In this document: one piece after another, positions 41,202-53,393 of the stretch
Layout of the letters: every line of letters begins with the position of its first letter
Position numbering within the stretch: position 1 is the stretch's first letter
Assembly (NCBI RefSeq): GCF_900101685.1
Contig: NZ_FMZZ01000002.1
Span: forward strand, 434,001-498,000
Source: Actinokineospora iranica
GTDB lineage: Bacteria; Actinomycetota; Actinomycetes; Mycobacteriales; Pseudonocardiaceae
Direction: 5' to 3'
DNA: 64,000 nt
The notes under the pieces: generated by a model
The model's input: the letters and a program-made list of their open reading frames with translations, nothing else
Database searches by the model: none
What the model was told of the DNA's origin: nothing
Made by a program: the position numbers and the translations under genes

Positions 41202-41736
41202 GAGGCACCTCACTGAACACGCGGCGTCATCGGGAATTGGATAGCGAGTGGCGAAACCACCCCCACGAACAGTACCCGCCAGTCACCCGATAGGCCAAAT
41301 ACTTCCCGTTCGCCGAATGCCCCGCGTGTCGCAGACCACTGGCGGACGGCCGGTGATTCCGGCGGCTTCCGCCATCGTTCATCGGCATTCGGCGTCCGCG
41401 AAACCTGACAAGGCCACTCACAGAAACCACACTTCCGGCCGCGGTTGTCCGCATCATCGGCTGAACCCGGAGCCGGACGATCACAGTAAGCCACCGCTGA
41501 AACCCCGAGCGCCGAGGGCGGCCCGGCATCCGATTTGGCCGGTCGCACCCCCGATGTTGTCACTGCGGCGCACGGAGTTTGGCACCCGAGGCAAGGGTTC
41601 GACCCGTGTGGAGCGCCCGCGGCGGCGGGGCGAATGGGTGCGGATAGGACGCCAACCGGGGTATTCGACGCACCCACGCGGTGTTCACCGATAGCCACCG
41701 AAATTGCCGAGCCGGGCATGTCCAGGCGAGGAAGGC
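41202..41736. other. Gene-free region upstream of lsr2
   Basis: A 535-bp gap containing only short frames without recognisable or coding-like content. It probably includes the lsr2 promoter on its left side. I see no strong inverted repeats. Confidence 0.5.
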
Positions 41737-42006
41737 TCAGTCGAGCCGAGCCCGCGCGATGTCCACCCGATCGGCGGCATCAGGCGGCGGCGTGAGGGTG
41801 ACGCCCGCGTCGGTGAGCATCGTCAGGTCCAGCGCCCAAGTCTTGGCCGACCGCCTGCTCCACACTGCGAACGCGGCCTCCACACGCAGCGCCGCGTCGG
41901 CGTGGCCGCGCAGCCCGGCGAGCCCGAAATGGGTGGCGCGGTGGCAGTCGGCACACAGGCAGATCAGCCGCCGCAGCCGCTCCCAGTCGCGCGGGGAGAC
42001 GCGCAA
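41737..42006 (-). pseudogene. HNH-endonuclease C-terminal fragment
   Basis: The ~89 residues RLRRLICLCADCHRATHFGL, AGLRGHADAALRVEAAFAVW and SRRSAKTWALDLTMLTDAG match the C-terminal part of a common actinobacterial HNH-nuclease-like family, including the CADCH metal motif. The N-terminal half with the first zinc knuckle is missing, and only a TTG is available as a start. It is read as a truncated remnant at the left side of the degenerate island. Confidence 0.6.
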
Positions 42007-42059
42007 TCGCTTCAGCCGACTACGAGATCGGTGCCCCGACCTGACGAAGTGAGGTTCCC

Positions 42060-42950
42060 ATGTCCGAGACCCTGCCTTTCCTGGTGACGCTTGACGACGA
42101 GCAGGCGACCGGCGGCGACAAGGGCATTCTCGGCAAGCGTGACGAGCCTAAGGTGCGCCCCATCCCGATGGCGGTCCTCAAGGAGAACCTGCGCGCACCG
42201 TCGGCGGCCTGCGGGAGCTGTTCGACGAAATCCGCCGACGGCGAGGGCGCCACGATCGGCCACCGGATCGAGAAGAAGTTCATCAGGGAAGCCGACCCGG
42301 CGAGACCCTGCTGCGTTACCTGAGCGGCCACGGCATCCACCACAACGGCATCCACCACAACGGCATGGATCACCTCGTCCCGGAGGGCGCCATGTGCGAG
42401 GCGGACGGCTTCCCGGGCACGTGCGTGCCCATCTCGTTCGTCCGCAGGGCTGAGCAAGTCCCCGGCGCGGCTTCGTCGGCAAAGCCGACTCCTACCGGCA
42501 GGACCCGCTCGACGCAGGCTTCACCGACCTGGCCGGGGACGTGTTCGCCCCAGGCCGGTTGCCGGAACTGGTTCGCGCGCCGCGCATGGACGCCTCGTTC
42601 CTCACCGAGTCCGACCGTGAAGCGGGCCTGCGCTCGGTTCGCCTGGTCGCCTGCTCGAACGAGACGGCGCAGGAGATCCGGGAGTAGTCGCTCGGCTTCG
42701 TGCTGCTGACCGCGTACCGTCTGGCGATCTCCCCGGTGAACCTGCCGGAAGTGTTGGTGGATCACTTGGGCATTCGTGATCCCGCCGACCTTTCGGCTCT
42801 ACACAAGACAAGTCGTACGGCTACATGGGAGAAACGCTGCCGCAGCAGGGTGTTGTGGCCCTCACGACGCCAACCTCCGCTTCCGCCTGGCCGAGGACCG
42901 AGTCCAGGAACTCCTTACCGGAGAACAACTCTCCGACTCCGTGGAGCATC
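42060..42950 (+). pseudogene. Decayed gene in several frames, family unknown
   Basis: An apparent start MSETLPFLVTLDDEQATGGD with KGILGKRDEPKVRPIPMAVL resembles small effector-associated domains of actinobacterial conflict systems, though I cannot name the family firmly. After KENLR the frame shifts (TVGGLRELFDEIRR in +1), then shifts again to HNGMDHLVPEGAMCEADGFP and to GFVGKADSYRQDPLDAGFTD, ending at TAG 42685. Beyond the TAG the same frame continues coding-like (LGFVLLTAYRLAISPVNLPE, then VLVDHLGIRDPADLSAL). At least three frameshifts and one nonsense codon indicate decay. Confidence 0.5.
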
Positions 42951-43567
42951 GAGGCGATCGAGATTTCACTTTCCCATGCACTGAAAAGCACTTTCCGCAT
43001 CGGACGCACTCACACAGGCAGCGCCCGAAAATCGACTACTCCGCGCCTGGAAGCTCGACTACACGAAACACAAGCTCCACGGAGGTGACGACGCGACTAC
43101 AACAATACGGCTTTCAGATGTCTGATCCGGAAAGCCTGCCGGACCGATACGACACTGACGGGTTAATTCTTATCAGCATCAATATCAGCTTGACCCCGCC
43201 CAGGCTGGAGCACGAGGAAGCGGTCCCGCTTGACCACATCCTTCGGGCAGCAGGACATTTTTCGCACGGCCACCGCAGAAATTGCCCAATGACTGCGAAG
43301 ACTAGGCCATGGCCCGCGTTGGCCGTACCGCCCGCGCGAACAGTCTCCAGAGACTTGACGCTTGTCAGCACCAAATTCGACGGCAAGCCTGCGAATGCTG
43401 CCCGCGAGGGGTGCGACCACGGCTGAGCTGGCGCGGCGACTGGTGGGATTCGGGATGAAGTTGCCTGCGGGGATTGAGTTTGTGGAGTCAGGGAAACGTC
43501 AGGAAGACGTCAGCCAAGAGTGGCAGAGTTGTTCTCAGCAAGGCAGTGAGGACAACAGAAAACGCCA
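42951..43567. other. Degenerate, AT-richer stretch
   Basis: No intact gene is visible. Base composition around 43080-43400 is clearly less GC-rich than the flanks, and a short coding-like string (AELARRLVGFGMKLPAGIEF) appears near 43430-43490 without a proper start. It looks like the eroded remainder of an integrated element ending at the tRNA-like sequence. Confidence 0.4.
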
Positions 43568-43654
43568 GGAGAGGTGCCCGGAGCGGCTTATCGGGTTCCT
43601 AACGCGAGTCAGGAAGGGCCTCGGCCCGCGCAGGTTCGAATCCTGCCCTCTCCG
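43568..43654 (+). other. tRNA-like element (class II shape) with GCGA-capped anticodon arm
   Basis: An 87-nt sequence folds like a tRNA-Ser: acceptor GGAGAGG/CCTCTCC, D-arm CCCG...CGGG, long variable arm GGGCC-TC-GGCCC, T-arm GCAGG-TTCGAAT-CCTGC, discriminator G. The anticodon arm is abnormal: TTCCTAAC-GCGA-GTCAGGAA, an 8-bp stem with one A-C mismatch closed by a GNRA tetraloop, leaving no 7-nt anticodon loop. The bases after the discriminator are CCG, not CCA. It cannot decode in the usual way. It may be a pseudo-tRNA, an integration-site relic or a structured RNA. Confidence 0.6.
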
Positions 43655-43670
43655 CCGACCACCACCCCAT

Positions 43671-43725
43671 TGCCCGTTCCGCCGGGGCCGCTTACCCCCC
43701 ATGGCTTGCCCCGGCGGAACGGGCA
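43671..43725. terminator. Perfect 18-bp inverted repeat terminator
   Basis: TGCCCGTTCCGCCGGGGC (43671-43688) and its exact complement (43708-43725) with a 19-nt loop, between the tRNA-like element and the convergent glyS gene. Confidence 0.75.
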
Positions 43726-43726
43726 C

Positions 43727-46708
<2,982 letters not shown>

Positions 46709-47042
46709 GGCGGGAACCTCACTACTACGGATAAGGGGGGTGCTCCCGCAGTCTAGGCGGTGGGCCCGACAGCCTCCGTTCGCGCCCGAGATATGGCCGA
46801 TCACGCACTACTTGAAGCATTGACCCACACCCGAGTGACAATTTTCCCCATTCGAGCTAGTTCATGATCACCAGCTTGGGCTAAGACACCGCCGAAATCG
46901 CCAGCGTGCAGTCACTCAAAGTAGTACGGGGTCGCCCGAAAAAGGGAGATTTAGCAATAAGGCAAGGAATTGGCGAAAGTCGCCCCGGTGATCCTTTAGA
47001 CTGTTGTCACTCCCCGATGAAGACCCGGTCATCGAATCATCG
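46709..47042. other. Divergent region upstream of glyQS and the thioesterase gene
   Basis: With the promoter below it forms a 402-bp gap. It is AT-richer around 46800-47000. I see no gene and no T-box-like structure on the glyQS side. Confidence 0.4.
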
Positions 47043-47071
47043 TTGACACCCCCGCGGGTCGCTCATCGTAT
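47043..47071 (+). promoter_or_regulatory. Candidate sigma-70-type promoter
   Basis: TTGACA (47043-47048), a 17-bp spacer and TCGTAT (47066-47071), 39 bp before the thioesterase start. Confidence 0.45.
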
Positions 47072-47110
47072 TCCGCACGTCCGTTCCGAATAACCAGGAG
47101 AACAGTTCCC

Positions 47111-47665
47111 ATGACCTCTGTCGACGCCGCCCCGCAAACCCCGACCGCCGATCTGGACTCCGTCCCCGCCGGGAAGCCGATGAGCGAGTCGCGCCGCGAG
47201 CTCTCCCGCGTCATCTGGCGGGCCAACGAGAACATGTTCGGCTCGGGCAAGGGCACGATCATCCTGGAGATGATCGACGACGTGGCCTGGGCGACCGCGG
47301 CCCGGCACGCCGACGGCCACGCCGTCACCGTCTCCCTGGACGACATGACCTTCATCAGCCCGGTCTGGCCCGGGGATGTCGTCTCGGCATATGCCCAGGT
47401 CGAGGACACCGGCCGGACCTCGATGGACATCGGCGTCTACGTCAGCGCGCGCCGCATGAAGGGCTCCAACGACCCCGAGCCGGTGGCCGAGGCGCACCTG
47501 GTGTTCGTCGCCGTCGACGACAACGGCACGCCGCGCCCGGTCCGCCCGGTCACCCCCGAGACCGACACCGAGTACGCCCGCCACCGGGCGGTCGCCATCC
47601 GCCGCGAGCACCGCAAGGCCCTGGCCCGCGCGCTCGCCGAGGCAGCCTTGCCCGCGACGCGATGA
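47111..47665 (+). CDS. Acyl-CoA thioesterase (hotdog fold)
   Basis: A 184-aa thioesterase. The hotdog helix and active site are in ENMFGSGKGTIILEMIDDVA with the following AWATAARHADGHAVTVSLDD, then MTFISPVWPGDVVSAYAQVE, TSMDIGVYVSARRM and VAEAHLVFVAVDDNG. This is the YciA/BACH-type cytosolic acyl-CoA hydrolase pattern. It overlaps the next gene by ATGA, so they are coupled. Confidence 0.88.
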   Translation: MTSVDAAPQTPTADLDSVPAGKPMSESRRELSRVIWRANENMFGSGKGTIILEMIDDVAWATAARHADGHAVTVSLDDMTFISPVWPGDVVSAYAQVEDTGRTSMDIGVYVSARRMKGSNDPEPVAEAHLVFVAVDDNGTPRPVRPVTPETDTEYARHRAVAIRREHRKALARALAEAALPATR

Positions 47666-48117
47666 CCGGCGTCCTGCTGCCAAGAGGGCGGTTCGACACA
47701 TCCGCGGTCGAGCAGGTGGAAATCGCGGTCGCCTTCGTCAAGGAGGCAATCAACGAGGGTGACTTCGCCATTCTTGACGACTTCGCCCACCCGGATATCC
47801 GCGACCTGTCGGATGTCCGAATATTCGGCGACGGAATAAACGGCCTGCGTTTGTCCATCGTCGCCGCGCGGCGGCTCATGCCGGATATTTATGCACGCAT
47901 TGTCGCGGCCCGGCGCAGTGGCGCTGACACGGTCGAGACGCGTTTGGAGTTCACCGGGACCTATCGGGGGTCCAACCTGGCGCCCACCGGCAGACACGGG
48001 CGCCAGGCCCGCTGGCGGCAGCACCACCTGTGGTCGTTCCGCGGCGTGAAGGCCTGCGCTCACCTGGGCTGGATCGATCGCGCCGCGGTCCGAGCCGCAC
48101 TCGGCAGCCCCTACTGA
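47662..48117 (+). CDS. SnoaL-like (NTF2-fold) protein
   Basis: A 151-aa protein. AVEQVEIAVAFVKEAINEGD, then DDFAHPDIRDLSDVRIFGDG, LRLSIVAARRLMPDIYARIV and VETRLEFTGTYRGSNLAPTG follow the SnoaL/ester-cyclase-like NTF2 pattern. QHHLWSFRGVKACAHLGWID ends the fold. It is coupled to the thioesterase gene. Substrate unknown. Confidence 0.78.
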   Translation: MTGVLLPRGRFDTSAVEQVEIAVAFVKEAINEGDFAILDDFAHPDIRDLSDVRIFGDGINGLRLSIVAARRLMPDIYARIVAARRSGADTVETRLEFTGTYRGSNLAPTGRHGRQARWRQHHLWSFRGVKACAHLGWIDRAAVRAALGSPY

Positions 48118-48206
48118 TCGCCGGGTCCCCGGTCGGCCGTCCCGATCGGCCGGGGACCCGGCGCCCGGCGCCCCACACCTCACTCAACCTCAGCAAGGAG
48201 ACCAGC

Positions 48207-48581
48207 ATGTCCGAGCTCATGACCGCGGCCGAGCACCCGTGGTGGACCGCCCTGTCCAGCATCCCGCACGCGGGCCCCTGCCCGTCCTGGTGCACCCTGG
48301 GTGACGGGCACAAGTACGACAGTGACGGACCGGACGGCGCGATCCGCGCGCACTCGGCCGAGTTCGGCGCGCACCTGCCCGCGATGGGGGTGTGCCTCAC
48401 CACGGTCGAGATGTGGCAGGCGGGCGAGGTGACCATCACCGAGCCCTCCGTCGAGGTCTTCGGCGACTTCTCCTTCAGCGACCCCGACGACGCCATGCCG
48501 CTGCTCACCGCCATCACGCGGGCCCGCGCCGCGCTCCGCGACCACCTCGCCTGCGCCGCGGAAGCGGGTGTCCAGGGGTGA
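48207..48581 (+). CDS. DUF6907-like small protein
   Basis: A 124-aa protein with a good ribosome site (AAGGAG) before the ATG at 48207. The motif CPSWCTLGDGHKYDSDGPDG is typical of DUF6907, with paired Cys and acidic residues. The rest (GVCLTTVEMWQAGEVTITEP, ITRARAALRDHLACAAE) is standard for the family. Unknown function; the Cys pair may bind metal. Confidence 0.75.
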   Translation: MSELMTAAEHPWWTALSSIPHAGPCPSWCTLGDGHKYDSDGPDGAIRAHSAEFGAHLPAMGVCLTTVEMWQAGEVTITEPSVEVFGDFSFSDPDDAMPLLTAITRARAALRDHLACAAEAGVQG

Positions 48582-48882
48582 CCGCGCCGCTCACCCGTCT
48601 GCCCGCGTGCGGCGGCGCCGCCAGACGGGTGGCAGACTCCGCCGACCCGACGGCCAGCGGGCACATCCGCGTCGTGCGCGGGTTCGCGGCCGCCGAACCG
48701 GCATCGGCCGCGGGATGACCGACGAAGGTGCGCGACGGCGTCATCCGCGGCTTCGGACCCCAGTCACACCCGCGTCCCCACCGGCCCACGAGTATGCAAC
48801 CGCTTCACAGAGAGAGACCATCCACTACGGACAGTGATCAACGACTGTCGCGAGTGCATGTATATGCACAAAGCTTGGCTCC
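48582..48882. other. Intergenic region
   Basis: I see no gene. It contains the inverted repeat GTGCAT-GTAT-ATGCAC (48854-48869), a possible operator or weak terminator before the convergent pseudogene. Confidence 0.4.
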
Positions 48883-50417
48883 TCAACGGGCGTTGCGGAG
48901 CTCCAGCGGGGTTCCCTCCGCTGTGGCGCACGGCAAGTAGCCCGCGTCCTTGAGGCGCAGCCGGGCGACGTCATGGGTCCGCGGGTAGTTCACGAACGCC
49001 GCCTGCAACGTGCCCTCGACGGGCTGCCCTCGGGTGTAGAGGTACTCGACCGTCCAAAAGGGATAGTCCGACTCGATGCCGCCCGCGTGTCGAACACCCG
49101 GTTGTCGAGCGTGAGGGCGTTGCTCTTGCGGGCTTCGGCGACCGACGGCGCGTCGGCGTAGCCGATGGCGCCGGGGATGGCGCTGATCTTGGCGACGACC
49201 TCGGCGTTGGAGTCGCGCTCGCAGCGGATGGTGCGGGCGTCGCGGTTGCGGTCCTTCGCGACGCACTCGTTGGAGGACAAGCCGTCCTCGCCGGTGCCCA
49301 GGACGCGGCGTCGAACAGCTCCAGGCCGACCGACGAGTTGACCACGACGTGGTAGACGACGATCGCCAGCTGGTGCGCGGTCAACCCGGTCTCGGCTCCG
49401 CCGTACCGGCCGTCCGACAGCGCCGCCACGCCCCCGCCCTCGACGGGTCCAGCGCGACGAGCGAGTCCACGCCGTCGATGCTGCCGGTGGGGCGGGTGTC
49501 GGTCCGGGTGTCCCCGCAGGCTTGGGTGTACTCCCGCGCGATGGACCGCATGGCGGGCATGAACACGCTGGAGCCCTCGACGCTCAACTCCCCCGACACG
49601 CACGCGACGCTCGGGTCGGACGGTGGGGCGGCGAACACCGTGCTCACCACCAGGAACACGGTCAGCGCCAAAGCCAACGCGCCGGTGAGGCGGGGCAGGG
49701 TGACCCGGCGCTCCCGCCTCTCGTCCTTGATCAGGCTGTTGTCGTGCAGTTTGCCGGTGGCCGCGATGTCCTTGCTGGTCTCGCCGTCCGGCGTGTCCTC
49801 CGGCTCCCGCAGGACCACGAAGAGCTTGAACTTCTGCTTGCGCCGCAACGACAACTGGTCGAGCCGCACGCCGTGCCAGCGTGGGTCAGCCTCCGGTTCG
49901 TGGGGTGGCACGGGGCGCCCATCCAGCGCGTCATGCGCTGGGATGACCGCTCCCGCACGGTGCGCAGGTTGTCCCGGTCCTCGCCGGGGACGACCGGGTC
50001 GGCGCCGTTGCGGAAGAATCGCGGTCCAGCCCGCAACTGCTCGCGGACCTCCGCCGCGCCCGCCTCCGACACCCGCGCGTTTCACACCACCCGCTTGCCG
50101 AAGGTGAAGCTGAGCGGACGGTCGAAGTCGTCGGGGGCGATGTCGTAGCCGCCGTTGTTGCGGATGCGGATCACCACGATGCTCATCCGGTCGAGCAGCG
50201 CGGCCAACGTCGCCAACTGCCCGCGCACCGGGCCGTCGTCGTCGTCCGGCTTCTCCGGGCCGAGGCCGATCTTCGAGTTGTAGAGCACCCGGAAGCTGAT
50301 CCGCTTGCGCCGGACCAGGAACCGGTCGACGAACGGCGTCGCGATGAGCAGCACGATGCCCAGCACCAGGTTGCCAGGACCGAGGAAGTCCAGCACCACG
50401 CGTAACGCTTCCCGCAC
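48883..50417 (-). pseudogene. PstS-like substrate-binding membrane protein, multiply frameshifted
   Basis: Read along the minus strand in alternating frames, a complete protein emerges. It has an N-terminal membrane helix with LGIVLLIATPFVDRFLVRRK and ISFRVLYNSKIGLG; then RMSIVVIRIRNNGGYDIAPD; then FKLFVVLREPEDTPDGETSK; then VTLPRLTGALALALTVFLVV; then a phosphate-binding-protein fold (VEGSSVFMPAMRSIAREYTQ, AIVVYHVVVNSSVGLELFD, ISAIPGAIGYADAPSVAEAR, YPFWTVEYLYTRGQPVEGTL). At least four frame changes interrupt it (near 50090, 49920, 49450 and 49290-49080). The intact family is frequent in actinomycetes. It is a decayed gene, or the assembly is poor here. Confidence 0.7.
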
Positions 50418-50575
50418 CGACCCCAACGCGCTCTCCCGCCGTCGAACTCCGTGGCACAGGGTAGGAGCGGAACCGGGCACGTCGAGCGGACGCGGCCGTC
50501 GGTTCATCCGGGGTTCAACCGCGCGTGGTGATGTGCTCCGCACTTTCGGGAACTTCGCGGACCGGTCGCACGACA

Positions 50576-51307
50576 ATGACAGGTGTGGACTGCATGACCT
50601 GCCGCGAAGCCCTGTCGGCCCGACTCGACGGTGAACCCGAACCAGTGCCCGCCGACATCACCGACGCCCACCTGGCCGGGTGCCCGGTCTGCCGCGCCTG
50701 GCAGACCCGCGCCCAGGACCTCTCCCGCGCGCTGCGCGTGCGCGAAGCCCCCGTCGTCCCCGACCTGACCGCCGCGATCCTTGCCACCGGGCCGATCCCG
50801 GCGCCTCGGCGCGGCGCCCTGCCGCGAGTGCTGTTGGCGCTGGTGGCGATTGGGCAGTTGGCCTTGGCCCTGACGCAGATCGTCGGCGTTGGACACGCGG
50901 AGCACGGTGGGCCGCTGGCGAACCACCTGGCCAACGAGGGCATCGCCTGGAACGCGGCCCTGGGTGTGGGACTGGGATACGCGGCGTGGCGGCCTCGGGC
51001 TGCCGGGGCACTGATTCCGGCGATCGGCGGGTTCGTGGTGCTGCTGCTGGGGTATGTGGGGTACGACCTGATCGTGGGGTCGGTGCCGGTTTCCCGGGAG
51101 CTCAAGCACAGCCTGGTCGTGTTGGGGTTGGTGCTGCTGGTGATCGTCCACCGGCGGGTGGCCCGGGACCATCCTGGTGGTGGGGACGTGTTGGGGCGGC
51201 CTGGGCATTCGGCGGCCACGGCTGGGGTGGATGAGCACCGTGCCGACTCTTCTGAGCAGCCTCGGGGACGGCATCTGCGGCCTGCTGGGCGGCATCGGGC
51301 TGCCTGA
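50576..51307 (+). CDS. Zinc-finger (zf-HC2) membrane protein, anti-sigma-like
   Basis: A 243-aa protein. The N-terminal zf-HC2 motif is MTCREALSARLDGEP followed by DAHLAGCPVCRAWQ, the His-Cys-Cys zinc site of anti-sigma factors. Several membrane segments follow (LLALVAIGQLALALTQIVGV, LIPAIGGFVVLLLGYVGYDL, HSLVVLGLVLLVIVHRRV). The C-terminal ~45 residues are His/Arg-rich. No sigma gene is adjacent. The upstream GGAAC...CGAC spacing (50549-50574) could be an ECF-type promoter, but this is weak. Confidence 0.75.
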   Translation: MTGVDCMTCREALSARLDGEPEPVPADITDAHLAGCPVCRAWQTRAQDLSRALRVREAPVVPDLTAAILATGPIPAPRRGALPRVLLALVAIGQLALALTQIVGVGHAEHGGPLANHLANEGIAWNAALGVGLGYAAWRPRAAGALIPAIGGFVVLLLGYVGYDLIVGSVPVSRELKHSLVVLGLVLLVIVHRRVARDHPGGGDVLGRPGHSAATAGVDEHRADSSEQPRGRHLRPAGRHRAA

Positions 51308-51321
51308 GTTCGGCTCTGGGG

Positions 51322-51385
51322 CCTGCTCCAGGCTATCGGCGCAGGTCAGCGCGGGGAAGAGGGGGCGCTGCGCCTGTGGATAACT
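51322..51385 (-). repeat. Dispersed 64-bp repeat, copy B (inverted)
   Basis: On the minus strand it reads AGTTATCCACAGGC ... GCTGACCTGCGCCGATAG ... CTGGAGCAGG, matching copy A at 22327-22390 except in the centre. It again lies directly downstream of a gene, 14 bp after the stop of the zf-HC2 gene. Confidence 0.75.
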
Positions 51386-51444
51386 TTGACCACCGCCAGG
51401 TGCCAACCGCCGATCGTGGGGGTGTTGCCTGGCTGGTGTGGTGG

Positions 51445-52728
51445 TCAGGGGGTGGTGGTGACCTTGATGGTGTCCACGCCGTAGACGATGGAGGTCTGGC
51501 GGAACGCCAGTGGTTCGGTTGGGTTGTGTAGGCGTAGGTGGGGGAAGCGGCGGACCAGGGCGGGGTAGGCCGCGCGCAGTTCCATTTTGGCCAGTTCAGC
51601 GCCGATGCAGCGGTGGGCGCCGTGGCCGAAGGCGAGGTGGGGGGTTGGCTTGCGGTGGGGGTTGAAGGTGCGGATGTCCTCACCGAGGGTGTTGTCGCGG
51701 TTGGCCGCGCTCAGGGAGCAGACGACCAGGTCTCCTGCGGCTATGGGGGTGCCCGCGAGGTCCATGTCGTGTCTTGCGAAGCGGGGGAATGCCACCTGGA
51801 CGACGGTGAGGTAGCGGAGCAGTTCCTCCACGAAGGGGCCCACGGCCTTGTCGTCGTCGCGGATGAGGGCGCTGGTTTCCTGGTCTTGCAGGAGGATCAG
51901 GGCGCCTAGGGCCAGCATACTGGCTGTGGTCTCGAAACCGCCGGTCAGGACGCCGTCCGCCAGGCCTGCCAGTTCGCGGTCGTCTATCTCGTCGCCGTGT
52001 TCGCGGATGATCATGCCGATGAGGCCGTCGCCGGGGTTGGCGCGTTGGGCTTGGACCACGCCTTCGAGGTAGGCGAGGGACTCGGAGATGGCGCCCAGGG
52101 AGGCCCCCGCGCCGCCGAAGAGGTCGAAGCGGGCCACGGCGAGGCGTTGGAAGGCCTCGCGTTCGGCGTAGGGGACGCCGAGCAGTTCGCAGATGGTGAG
52201 GGACGGGATGGGCAGGGCGAAGGTCTGCACCAGGTCCACCGGGTCCGGCGACGCCGCCATCTGGTCCAGGCAGTCGGTGACGATGGCGTCGATGCGGGGG
52301 GCCAGCCGGGAAAGCCTGCGCATGGTGAACTCCGGTGTCAGGAGTTTGCGCAGCCGGGTGTGGTCGGGCGGGTCGGCGAAACCGAGGCCGCCGGGAGTCT
52401 GGTCCTCGACGCCGACGATCTTGCCCAGGTGGGTGTAGTCGTTGCTGAACCCGGCGGTGTCGGCGAGGACGCGTTTGTTCTCCTCGTGCCCGGTCACCAG
52501 CCACAGGTTGATCCCGAACGGCACCGGCAGCTTCGTGACCGGCTGTTCCTCGCGGATGCGGTCCAGTTCCGGAACCGGCTCCAAGCCGTCGCGGCGCAGG
52601 GGGACCAGGGCCGCCTCCGGCAGCAGCGCCAGCGCGCGGGCGCCGACCCGGCGCAGCAGCATCCGCGCCACGGACCGTCGCAGCAACCACGACATGGCGT
52701 TGCGACTGACGCTCTTCATCAGGACCAC
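51445..52728 (-). CDS. Cytochrome P450
   Basis: A 427-aa class I-type bacterial P450. I-helix ADGVLTGGFETTASMLALGA (Glu replaces the usual AGxxT acid pair), K-helix VEELLRYLTV, heme loop AFGHGAHRCIGAELAKMELR, and GGLGFADPPDHTRLRKLLTP for the C-helix. GTG at 52728 is favoured by GGAAGG 5 nt upstream; ATG at 52719 is an alternative. It resembles CYPs of secondary metabolism, but no biosynthetic cluster is adjacent. Its partner redoxins are not here. Confidence 0.92.
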   Translation of the reverse strand: MVLMKSVSRNAMSWLLRRSVARMLLRRVGARALALLPEAALVPLRRDGLEPVPELDRIREEQPVTKLPVPFGINLWLVTGHEENKRVLADTAGFSNDYTHLGKIVGVEDQTPGGLGFADPPDHTRLRKLLTPEFTMRRLSRLAPRIDAIVTDCLDQMAASPDPVDLVQTFALPIPSLTICELLGVPYAEREAFQRLAVARFDLFGGAGASLGAISESLAYLEGVVQAQRANPGDGLIGMIIREHGDEIDDRELAGLADGVLTGGFETTASMLALGALILLQDQETSALIRDDDKAVGPFVEELLRYLTVVQVAFPRFARHDMDLAGTPIAAGDLVVCSLSAANRDNTLGEDIRTFNPHRKPTPHLAFGHGAHRCIGAELAKMELRAAYPALVRRFPHLRLHNPTEPLAFRQTSIVYGVDTIKVTTTP

Positions 52729-53393
52729 GGCGACCTTCCCCCGAGATCGACGACGCCGCAGGGCCTGGGCGACCGTCGCCGCGAGCCTACCCAAACGGGG
52801 GATCCGTCGGCGGGGGTCACCCACCCCGTCTTGTGATACAGGCCACCCCCGGCGTCTCACGCCGGGGGTGGCCTTCACGCCAACCGGGCGGGGTGCCGAG
52901 ACCCGGCTGGAAACGCGCTGAGCACCCGGGTTTTCCTCCCGCGTGCTCGGCCAGTCCACCTGCCGAGACAGGTGAGCCAGGCTCAGTCAACCCCGGCCCG
53001 CTTCGGCGGCGCCAGTCCCGTCACTCCGGCGTGGAACCCGGCCGGGGCAACGCCACACAGTGTCCTGTGACAGCGGCGGGCACGGCGAAGTCGGCCCGAC
53101 TGAGCGAGCGCGTGACAGTTCCGATAATTCGCCTTCGTCGGCCGGTGGCAATTTCTCCGGGCACCGGAGCCGAATGGAGCAACACCCATTGCTGTCGGCG
53201 CTCACCAGGCAATATGCTCGATCGGACGGTCGGTGGGACGTTTTCATCTCCGGCCTGAGCGATTTCCTGGGGGATGGCCGATGAATCGTGGAAGATTTGC
53301 CACGAAGCGGTCGCTTGGGGCCTTGTCCAGCCTCCCCCGCGTGGACCCGTCCCGTGCGCCGCGCGGGACTCGACTCTGGGGAAAGGTGACACC
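52729..53393. other. 665-bp divergent region with a perfect orphan hairpin
   Basis: No gene is convincing here. The perfect 15-bp hairpin GGCCACCCCCGGCGT-CTC-complement (52841-52873) lies upstream of the P450 and does not follow any visible gene, so it is not an obvious terminator. The rest up to the DUF6801 gene shows only non-coding-like short frames. Confidence 0.5.

Noticed and set aside
41210-41719. Minus-strand frame upstream of lsr2
   Set aside because: No ribosome site, no recognisable domain and non-coding-like composition.
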